This document shows, piece after piece, positions 55,018-64,000 of a stretch of 64,000 bases of DNA. Positions within the stretch are counted from its first letter, which is position 1. Every line of letters begins with the position of its first letter. The position numbers and the translations under genes were made by a program. The notes under the pieces were generated by a model that made no database searches, had not been told where the DNA came from, and worked only from the letters and a program-made list of their open reading frames with translations. The DNA comes from Isoetes taiwanensis (lineage: Eukaryota; Streptophyta; Lycopodiopsida; Isoetales; Isoetaceae): contig JAJEKV010000065.1 in NCBI GenBank assembly GCA_021234155.1, positions 6,516,446-6,580,445 on the forward strand, written 5' to 3'.

Positions 55018-56540
55018 TGTGACGTTCCAGCACAGCATACGGTCCCAGGACGTATACTATACTGCCTCGTCACGCGTACACGCCATCTCGATTGACGTGT
55101 ACGCCGACGTGTAGCTAAGCAAGTAGCACCCTAGGGGGCAACTTGCAAGTGTGTGCACATTTATTCATGTGTGCACCTTAGCCCACTTAATTAATATAGG
55201 CAAGTGGGCCACACCCATTATCCCACATGCTCAAGGGTTAATGGAAGCCCTAGCCCTAACCCTTAGTCTATATAAGGTATATGAAACCCTAACTTTCCAT
55301 TTTCGTCCACAGCCTTCTAGAACTCCGTTTTGCTTGCTCCAAGAGCCAATCTTGACTCCCAAAGTCTGTCTGAGCAGTCTAGCTCATCAACTTCCCTTTC
55401 TAGTTTCATCTTCGAGCAGTTCTGCAGCATGGACGCATTCAAAGTAGGAGGAGCAAGCCAGGGATCAGGTATTTTGCCAATTCAATAGTCTAAACCGCCT
55501 CCCAGACATAGAATAAGTAGGTTTAGCCTATTGATTTGTCCATAGCATCCATCTAGATCCCTAGATATCAAGCCATAACTAAAGAACCTAACTCTGTGAT
55601 TTAGATTAAATCTTATTCTTTAGTTCTTCTATGATATGTATGTGATGATGATCTCTCTGGACTCATTGTATTGGGAAGGGGGTAGAGGCCTTAAAAGCCT
55701 AGTAGTTGATGCTCCTAGCTAGCCCTCTTTAATGCACTATTAAATTCGGCCTGTGTGCAAGAACCAAACCTGGTTGTGGGTGGAGGGACTAGACTGGCTT
55801 ACAAGGAGGTTCATGTCCTGGTTCATGATCACGTCCCTCTGGTAGTAAAGCCTATCGGGGACTACAGTGTACTAGATCTAATGCTCTGCCACTGCGTGCG
55901 GGCTTTGCATGGGTTCGACACTCTTGGGGTGGTGGACACCTTCCATGGAGTTCAAGTCGAGTACGGGCAATGGCCCTCTAGTCACCTTGAGCCAGCATGC
56001 TAGCCTCTGGTGGGAGTGATCCCTACCTGCCCCATCGGAGCTGGGGAGATGTAACCCAGGAATAGCCCCTTTGGCTACGCATCCGGCGAGCTACAGTCAG
56101 GTCCCAACACTTTTCAACCTACTCTGCAAAGTGTGCACAGGAGGGGCGGATGGAGTGGACTACCCTAAGCCATGTTCTTATGCCAGCCAAATCCATTTGC
56201 CATGAATTCTGTCTGCAATAACCCCTGGAGGCCCAAGCCGTCAGTCACCCCTCATGAGTCTGAGCCTTGGGTAGAACTTCCATATGATGTGCTGATCTTT
56301 GTCTATGCAGATATGTGATGAGCCATCCTTCGTGATGGTCATGTGCTATTGCTGTATGTATACTGACATGTATGTTTACGCTTCCGCAGCTAGGTAGGCC
56401 CTGAGGGAGACATGGTAAAATGACCCATTCATTCTTCCCACTGGAACTCATCAGGCCTTGTATCAGCACAGAGCTGGTATGGGGGATGAACTCCTGTTTG
56501 TATACGGTGAGTGCACCATATATGAGGAGGGGACGTCACA
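55018..56540 (+). repeat. 3' LTR of the chromovirus relic
   Basis: 1523 bp, TGTGACGTTCCAGCAC to GGGACGTCACA, directly after the purine tract. In reverse complement it shares phrases with the LTRs of the histone-carrying elements (ctttgcagagt, ggaggggcggatggagtgga, cctaagccatgttcttatgcca). It contains atatata/tatataagg promoter-like sequence near 55270. Confidence 0.8.
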
Positions 56541-57151
56541 GAAGATTTGAGGCTCAACAAGTTCGGAATCAGTAATAGTGAAGCGAATACTCTTGCCCAA
56601 GATTTTCAGAAAGCTATCAGAAACTTGAGTGAAGGCGTGTACCAAAAAGACATCCATTTCTTCTAGAAATTTTGCAGGTAGATATTTGAAGGAAGGCCAT
56701 GGAAGGCCATGAAAATCCGGCTTCTGTTCCTAAAAGATGTATCCACGAAAATTGCTGATAATACAGGGTTACAGGTTACAGAAAAATATCCACGGTTACA
56801 GAAGAATATTAGGCGGAAGGGTTTGATCATGGTTTCTCTTGTTGCTTGCTTCAAAGCTAGCTTCATAGCTCTAAATACAAATATTTGCGATGCAAAAATG
56901 CAAAATTTAGATCATCCAACATGCAAAACTCCAAAACCAGTTTGCTTACCCAAGTCTTCAGTCCTCAGAATCAACGCTTCGCATCAAGAGCTTTTCGCGC
57001 TTCTCTTTCTACAAGAAAAGGAACTTGAAAAGCTCCAAATAGAAATTCTTGTACGAAATCAGTGAAAGAGGCAATCTAATTTTGCCATCGATGTCAAATT
57101 CTTTGCATTTATGAGGAGTGGATCTCTTCGCTCAAAAAATTCTAATCCAAG

Positions 57152-57245
57152 TGGAAACCTCCCTAATTTTCCTACATGGAAACCTCCCCAAGCTTCCATG
57201 GAAAGCCGGGGAGGTTTCCATATGGGAAAATTGGGGAGATTTCCA
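57152..57245. repeat. Hairpin, 38-bp arms
   Basis: The arm 57152-57189 (tggaaacctccctaatttt...) pairs with 57208-57245 with about five mismatches around an 18-base loop. Within each arm the word tggaaacctccc appears twice. Precursor-like fold. Confidence 0.8.
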
Positions 57246-58434
57246 TTCTTGGGAGTCTAACCAAATTTGGGCGTAGATAATTTGATCGTTGCCCATACCT
57301 ATGGAAGTTGCTAACACTTCCCCCCTTAATAAACAAGAGTTAATGTTTGCTGCGTATAATGAGTTATCTTTATTTGTATGTTTAATGAGCGCACCTTTGT
57401 ATTTGTTACTTTTGTTTGTTGATCTTAGAGACTTGAAGGGGCTGCAAGCATACTTTGGCTGCTTCAATTGAGGTGGCAATGTGCTAGCAAAAGGGTTAAC
57501 ATGCATCACTAAAGGTTCCCCTTGCTGCTGCAAAGAAATTGATGGCCCTCACCTCCAGAGGACTGAAATGGAGCAGTTCCACAATGGCAATCAGCCACCA
57601 AAGGACCCCTACAACATGCTCACCGTTGGAAATATCATGTAGTAAGCTTTTCAATGCTCCAGACATGAGGAAAAAACCGTACTACCAGTGCAGGAGCCTT
57701 GAGAGAGCCAAATTTGATCAGACCAGCAATGATGATCATCCACCAAAGAACCCCTACAAATGCACACCTCATGCATTATGATTTCCAATGCGCCAAAGAA
57801 CACTCTGGTCTGAGTTCGATGCTCCAAATATAAGCAAAAAGGTACTACCAGTGCAAGAGCCTTGAGAATTAGCCACAATGTGAATTAGCCACAATTCTGA
57901 TTGCAAATGCATGCTATTATCTGAAAGCGAATATTGTGATTGTTGCCAGATGAGATAGAGAGATAGATAGATAGCTAGATAGATATTATTTTAATGTCTA
58001 CGAGGACCCTATAAGCGGCCATGGGATGGGTCTATACATAGTGCGACTCTGGCAATCTCGAACTTGGGATATACATATTCTAGGACTAGTGTGTGGTGAA
58101 GTTGGAATCAGGTTGCTATTATGTGAACGAGTTCACACAAGCTTGATTTGGATATTGTTCTTATTCGGCTACTATGTCATGAAGTGATTATGAGGTGATT
58201 TGACTATTAAGTGGCATACGCATAATTTGATTGTTGACACATAAAGGATTGTAATTTTTAGATAATATTGTAGTCAAATTTGATTTATACGAAGGTCAGG
58301 GGCTCACCATTAGGTATTTGGCCAGCAAGTTTAGGTTTTATGGTACTTTATATGTTGGGTATGATAAATTTAGGATTTTGTGGCTAACGGCCAGGATCTT
58401 TGAGCATACTTTAGGTTGTGCTTTTGTATAAGGG

Positions 58435-58531
58435 AAAGGCCCTGTGGCCTTCTTTCTGGAAGGGAAAGCTGGTCGACGCGCGAAGCGCAGAGGTCTGTTT
58501 GACCTTCTGGAAAGAAGGCCATAGGGCCTTT
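58435..58531. repeat. Hairpin, 29-bp arms
   Basis: The arm 58435-58463 (aaaggccctgtggccttctt...) pairs with 58503-58531 with two mismatches and a loop of about 39 bases containing gtcgacgcgcgaagcg. Confidence 0.82.
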
Positions 58532-58548
58532 CTCACAATGTAGAGGAC

Positions 58549-58746
58549 GGCTGGGCCCAATCCAGCCGTGCCATATGTCTTGCCACAAACAAAATGCAGG
58601 TAAAAGAAACAGAATGACAGTAAAATTTGTAGAACGACGGGAAAAACTTGCAGAACGTGCGGCAAAACTTTTGCACGGGGTTTCAAACTTTGAAACAGCG
58701 AACATGTCGCTCTTGCATTGGATGAGACGGCTGGATTGGGCCAACC
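58549..58746. mobile_element. MITE, about 198 bp
   Basis: The ends 58549-58569 (ggctgggcccaatccagccgt) and 58727-58746 (reverse complement ggttggcccaatccagccgt) form inverted repeats of about 20 bp. No coding capacity. The target duplication is unclear, so the superfamily is not assigned. Confidence 0.65.
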
Positions 58747-60349
58747 ATCCTTTACCTTTAAAGCGTAAGTTTATCTAAACATATGTAATTCAGTTTCTAA
58801 TTTTTCTTTTTTCTTTTTTTTCGTGTTCTCTGCCGCAATCTATTCTCCTATTTATTTGTCACGTTCCTTTTCTTGCACGATCTCTTCCGGCAAAACTGGA
58901 CGCCTATTTGTTGGCGATGGCAGCATGCTTGACATCTGTTAGGTTGTAGAAAGCCAGAAGCTCCTACGGTTCCTCCGTTACTCTGACGCCATAGCCGTAA
59001 ACCACGCTTCCCAAGGTTTTGCAATAGTTGAATCATTTGCTTCTTCCTACTGGCCGAACAATTGTTCCAAAGGCTGATTTGGCAAGGAAACAACCCCACT
59101 AAGTATAGGAAGATAATTTGGAGTGATAAATGGAGTGATGATTTGGGCTTCTAGTTTCGAAAGCAAGGGCGTAAACCGGCCTAGGAAAGCTACAAAATCT
59201 GAACAAGCGGCACTAACTAATAGGCAGGAAATTGTCAAATTCTATGGAAGATAGAACTTGAGTTTGCATTACCTATGGAATGTGGGTTGAAGTTGCCACT
59301 TTGCTTCAAAGCAAAGGGGTTCTTACTTGCATCAAGCCGACTTTTACGTGTGTGTGCATAAAAATTAGGCACCACGAAGGGAGGCCAAAATTTGTGTAGG
59401 AAAGGGCATTAAACCTCGGGATTCAGAGGGATACCTACAGATGTATCTTATATATCCGGATCTTCAAATAAATATTCTGCCCTTTCGTAGTATGGCTGCG
59501 ATACTATGGTACTTTTTTCATTCACATTTCCACATTTTGGATTAAGTACTTGGCATCGTCCCCATGACCAATGAGGACATGAGAACGAAAAGCACATGGT
59601 GAGTTACTTGCTCTTAAAACTTTCAATTTTTTTTTTGGCTCAAAAAATTCTTCTTTGGCTCACCATCTCCCAGACATCCTTCCAATCATACGCTCTACAA
59701 ATGCAGCTCCACAATCACATAGATTTTGATAAATCAACGGGAAACTTAGTTGTAGAAGCCCGCAATACCCGCAAAGATCCCAATAGACTCGGGAACTTTC
59801 GAGATCCATTCACCAATATGTTAATGGTCTATTCAGGGGAAAGCGGCGCGCCCACGGTCTTTGCCATTTTCTATATGAAATTAAACCAACCCACTCACGG
59901 TATCGTAGATTACTAAAGCTGCGAAAGAAACGGCAAGTACAATAGATAATTTTATTACTTGGTACAATGCTTGGAAATGCTTGCTAGAATGCTTGAGATG
60001 CAGTGCATGATTATATCTGTTTGTTAGTGCCCATCAGAAATAGAGCTATATGGCTGTAACTTTAGTAACTTTGATGGGGCTTGATGGGTGTTTTACATAT
60101 TAAGAGCATTTTCTTTGCTTGGCGTCCAGTGTTGGACGAAGATTGGAGATGCAGATCAAGGGTGTGAACACAAGACAATTGCTGAACTCTAAAAACTATC
60201 GCCTGTCATGCAAAGAGATAGTTTCCCACGGAATTTTTTCAAGCACATATCTTAACAATCTATAAGGATATTTTTTTGAAGTGCATTTCTTTTTGAAAGC
60301 ACAATCACTTGGGTAAGCACATTGTAATAGCTATTGGCATGTTCAGTGT

Positions 60350-60535
60350 AGTACCGTACTTACGTACTTACGTACGTTTTTTACGTTTTTTACGTACGAT
60401 ACGTAATAACGTACTGCATGAAATTTGACGTACCTAATTTTTTTTCAGTACGTTAAAAGTTAAGAGGTACTGTACCTATACCGTACTTACAGTACGTACC
60501 GTACGTTTTTTATGTAAAGTACTTCAAACTTGTAG
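60350..60535. repeat. ACGTAC-rich palindromic block
   Basis: More than ten occurrences of tacgta, acgtac or gtacc/ggtac words in 180 bases, including cttacgtacttacgtacg. Its place on the 3' side of the hAT gene raises the possibility of subterminal transposase-binding repeats, but no terminus was found. Confidence 0.55.
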
Positions 60536-60563
60536 ATTTATGTGTTAATATATACAATTTTAC

Positions 60564-60657
60564 AGTTTGGAGCTTCAATACATATTTTATAACAGAATAC
60601 ATATAAGTCAATTTGGAGCTTCAATACATATTTTATAACAGGATACATATAAGTCTG
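60564..60657. repeat. 47-bp tandem repeat x 2
   Basis: Units 60564-60610 and 60611-60657 (tttggagcttcaatacatat...) differ by a few bases. Confidence 0.88.
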
Positions 60658-61464
60658 ATGTAGTTGTTTGGTGTTTGTTGATCTTGTATATAGTACTAGT
60701 ACCGTCCAAGATTTCATTCATTACCATACCATCACAAAAACCTGAACACATTATCTAATACAGCAGCACCTACTACACGCATCATGTTAAAGTTTAGTGT
60801 CATAGAGATTTAGACATATTTTCAAAATAAAATGCACGCACGAGTTGAATTGCAATAGTATTGATCTCGGCATTAAACGACAAAGAAAGATTGATTGCCA
60901 ACACTGGAATAACACTCCTACTTGTGCTCCCTTTGATGAAGCCGTTAACCATGTCGAATCTCCCATGTCAAGCTGCTAACAGATCAGTTGTCCTCTACAA
61001 AAATAAAGCATGTCACAAACTGTCAATTATAAAAATAATCAAGGAAAACACAGGTTCAACAAAGTGAAAACATTGGTTTGCAGATCTTTACACATAGTTT
61101 CAAATTGGATTTCAGATATTTGCACATAGTCTGCACATCTCTACACATAGTTTCAGATTGGATTTCAGATATTTACACATTCTTTCTTGATATACTTCTT
61201 TATATTACTTAGTTAGAAAGCAAGAAAATAGACAAATAAACATGCATACCTGCCATTTCTTCCTTCTTTATATGCTTCTTTACATTCCTTCTAGTTAATG
61301 CTTGAAATATCTTCCGCTTCACCTAAAAATAAATTACGCTTGTTATATCAGAAATTTCAGCACCTTTCAAATTGAAATAAATCTTCATCATTTTCATTTT
61401 CAGAAATTTCAGCAAACATAATTTAATAATTTCAGAAGTATCAAAAGAAAATTCGTTTTCTTAC

Positions 61465-64000
61465 CGAAAAGAGTATCTCCGTTGCTCTCAGCCGAACTTT
61501 CTTCAGATGTTGAACTTTCAACTTCATCCATCTCCACATCTTGCTCGTTGTGGTCAGACTCGTCTTCTCCACAATCCTCCTCCCATTCCTCCTCTTCCTC
61601 CTCGATCGTGCTTACAGCAGCCCTTCCTCGCCCCCTCCCACGTCCCCTTCTTCTTCGCCTTTGTGATCGCGTGCGCGGCCTTGCTACAGCAGAGGTGCTA
61701 GTAGCTGCTGCTCTACTTTGGCTTCTAGTCATCCGTCTTGTCGCGGTGTTTTCCTCAAAAACCTTTTTAACTAATTCTCTTTCTTGTTCAGTCAGCACAT
61801 CAATAGGGGCAACAGTATAATTTGATGGATCAGTTTTTGTCAACTCGAGAGGATTGACCTGTGCATATATTGAACAATGATCTTCAACAATAAAATCGAT
61901 AAATAAAAATGATATGGATCGTTTCAAAACTAAAAAGCACAAATAACCAATGCTCATGCATTCAAATGGCTTACCGCTTTTCTTTGATTTTGCCCTTGCT
62001 TCAAATTTGCTCATGAGCCTTAAGTTTTCCCTGATAAAAATTAAGCGCTCCAATTGCGCAGGTTTCAGCCGATTCCTTTTTTTTGTGTGTGCAAGAGCGT
62101 GCGCACTCCAATTCCTCTCGCATGCACCAGAAGAGCAATCCTAAGAAAATCAAAATCAGCACTAAACTACAGTACCAATTAGAAAACCAAAAGGAAGAAA
62201 CCAAATGTACTTGCCTGTGATAGCACTCGAAGAGCCATTTTTTGTAGCTCAGGTGTTTGGCCTCGAAAATGTTCCCACCATGACGGCGGCCGGGCTTTGA
62301 TAGCTCTCGGTTTGTGCCAAAGGCGACATGAACATGGACGCAGGCATTACACGGAAAGCATCAAACTGTTCCAGCAACTTGGCACTCTCGTCCACGCTAT
62401 AAACAACACTGATATAGTTTATCATACCTTCCATCAACGTAGGAGGAACAATAGAACTTCCTCGCCTCCATAACGGGTGTAATAGATGTGCAATGATATG
62501 AATTGGGTTTTTAAACCACTTCCATCGTTTCTCGAAGAGGACCAGCACTTCATCATACCTTTACACATCAAAGCAATACAAATCATTTAAATCCATGCAT
62601 ATTTAGCACTTACTTACAAAAACAAAAAATTACTACTATTCAACATTCCAAGATTACTTTCTTCATTTGTTTGAATTACAGTAATTAGATGTCATTATTA
62701 TTCTTGATTTCAATAATATTACAATGTAATGAGGCATTTAAAAATCAGCAATACAAAAAAAAAATATTATTTTTGCTACTCATATATTCGAGGAATACTT
62801 TGATGTCGTTCAAATCCAAAGAAAAAACTAATGTGGCATCACCATTATTCTGATTTCAGCAAAATTACAACGTATAAGGCATTTAAAAGAAAACACCATT
62901 ATTCTTGATTCAAGGCAGTTAAAAGATAACACCATTATTCTTGATTTCAGCAATATTACAACGTACAAGGCATTTAAAAGAAAAATTAGCAATACTTACT
63001 TTTCTTTGTTCTCTATATCAGAGTCTCGTCCACTTTTTAGAACATCTTCACATCTTTGCATGAATTCGAACAATAGTCCCATCGCGGCGACCCTCTATAT
63101 CGGGCCAAACGCGCAACACACGATAAAAGTGGCTCCATCACTTTAACTACACACTCAAACGTAGCCCTAGTTGTCGGATCTAGAATGTAGTTCTGCACTG
63201 TTTTTGCCTCGGCAGTCTTGCTATCATTCCAATTACGCCAAAAATCTGAAACTACTGTTTGCTGTAATGCAGGCCACAATGTAATCAAACGCTGAATAAC
63301 AATAAAAATAACACCAAATCTGGTTTTACTAGGTCTCAATATTGTAAGATCAGGACTGTAGTGTCTAAAAATGCTTTTGGCATTTTTCCTCTTTTTGAAA
63401 AATAGAGTGATTGTGTTGGCTTTAGTTCGAGCGACCTTCACCCAATCCAAATTTCCAATGTCTTCTAATAGAAGATCAAGGCAATGAGACGCACATGGTG
63501 TTCTTACAATAGTTGGAAACTCTTGCTCAATTAAGTTTCCCATCGCCACACAAGTTGAAGCATTATCCGTCACAATTTGGACTACATTCTCTTTGCCTAC
63601 CTCCATGATGGCCTCTTTCATTTTTTCCGCTAACCATGCCCCATCAACTCTAAGTCCAATGCTACTGCAATCAACAGTTTTCAAGAACATTGTTCCATAT
63701 GCACTAGAAACAAGAATGTTGATCAGCCCTCTGCCATTGACATCTACCCATCCATCGGACATTATCGTGCAACCGTATTTTGGCCACGTTGCTTTCACAT
63801 GGTCACACTTTGCTGTCACATCTGCCAATGTTTTCTTCAGCCTTGTAGTCCGCATGGCAGTATAGGATACACCACTACAAGTCTCTCCAACTTGAGAGAA
63901 AGCTTCTATCATCTTTGTCCAACAAGGAAGCTTCAGTAAATTAAAGGATAAGTTTGCCTCTACAAAGCATCTCACCTCCATCTCCATTGCATGCTCTATC
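61465..64000 (-). pseudogene. hAT-superfamily transposase gene (DUF659 type), spliced, 5' end outside window
   Basis: Exons read on the minus strand: >64000-63000, 62558-62215, 62140-61975, 61858-61465. The first has the DUF659/hAT core: GCTIMSDGWVDVNGRGLINI, GTMFLKTVDCSSIGLRVDGA, VVQIVTDNASTCVAMGNLIE, TPCASHCLDLLLEDIG (catalytic Asp in MSDGW and VTDNAS). The second has VLVLFEKRWKWFKNPIHIIA and WWEHFRGQTPELQKMALRVL. The third has the C-terminal dimerisation motif (ACERNWSAHALAHTKKRNRL, LERLIFIRENLRL). The fourth adds an unusual tail: MTRSQSRAAA, an Arg/Gly block (RRRRRGRGRGRGR) and an acidic block (EEEEEEWEEDCGEDESD). Intron 2 uses a GC donor (cag/gcaagt, 62215/62214). Frameshifts near 63080 and 62290 suggest decay or sequence error. 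Confidence 0.85.

Larger units (their letters stand above)
56541..60340. other. Intergenic with hairpins, a MITE and a microsatellite
   Basis: No gene recognised. Holds two strong hairpins (57152-57245, 58435-58531), a MITE (58549-58746), a related pair of about 50-bp blocks (57651-57704 and 57819-57868, both ending accagtgca-gagccttgag) and a GATA repeat (57951-57986). Confidence 0.55.

Noticed and set aside
57951-57986. GATA repeat as a functional element
   Set aside because: Ordinary microsatellite.
1-64000. tRNA or rRNA genes
   Set aside because: No cloverleaf or rRNA sequence noticed; the tggtatcagagc words are retroelement primer-binding sites, not tRNA genes.

Overview
The window is repeat-rich nuclear DNA of a land plant. 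The evidence is spliced host genes of plant type (an FCF1 relative with nine exons, an mTERF-family gene, a KRI1 gene with a telo-box leader) inside nested plant-type transposons: PIF/Harbinger, a MULE-like element, hAT, Ty3/gypsy, and short LTR elements primed by initiator-Met tRNA. I cannot name the species.

Layout. 1-3.6 kb: no recognisable gene. 3.6-9.5 kb: a head-to-head pair of decayed host genes, mTERF (-) and FCF1 (+), whose shared promoter of about 285 bp is split by a 3.28-kb Harbinger element carrying a Myb/trihelix-like ORF and a DDE transposase. 11.8-18.3 kb: a non-autonomous LTR element (TSD GGTTG) containing a 3.6-kb MULE-like element, which contains a perfect 116-bp inverted repeat. 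It sits in an older gypsy relic, whose RT, RNase H and integrase remains follow at 18.3-20.85 kb. 23.5-27.1 kb: an LTR element of unknown class on the + strand, inserted into the next element.

27.1-31.3 kb and 40.8-53.3 kb hold two related minus-strand LTR elements sharing a gene order not typical of plant retroelements: ORF alpha, a histone H3-fold protein, then ORF beta/gamma, followed in the right copy by a gag-like remnant. The H3 domain retains the core fold, but the normal H3 tail is replaced by a coiled-coil and basic region. Shared derived residues suggest one old capture followed by spread. This is the most unusual content here. A chromodomain-type integrase relic with a related LTR (53.3-56.5 kb) lies next to the right copy and may show what autonomous relatives look like.

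The right copy is interrupted at 42671-49162 by a tandem array (LTR-int-LTR-int-LTR-int-LTR, TSD AGCTA) of a small non-autonomous LTR element full of short hairpins with a GTGGA-type loop and varying stems. Between the two histone-carrying elements lies an intact KRI1 gene (33.5-35.6 kb). The right end holds hairpins, a MITE, ACGTAC-rich DNA and a spliced but frameshifted hAT (DUF659) transposase gene that runs off the window.

Many genes carry single frameshifts, and one array unit shows clustered small differences, so some apparent decay may be consensus error.
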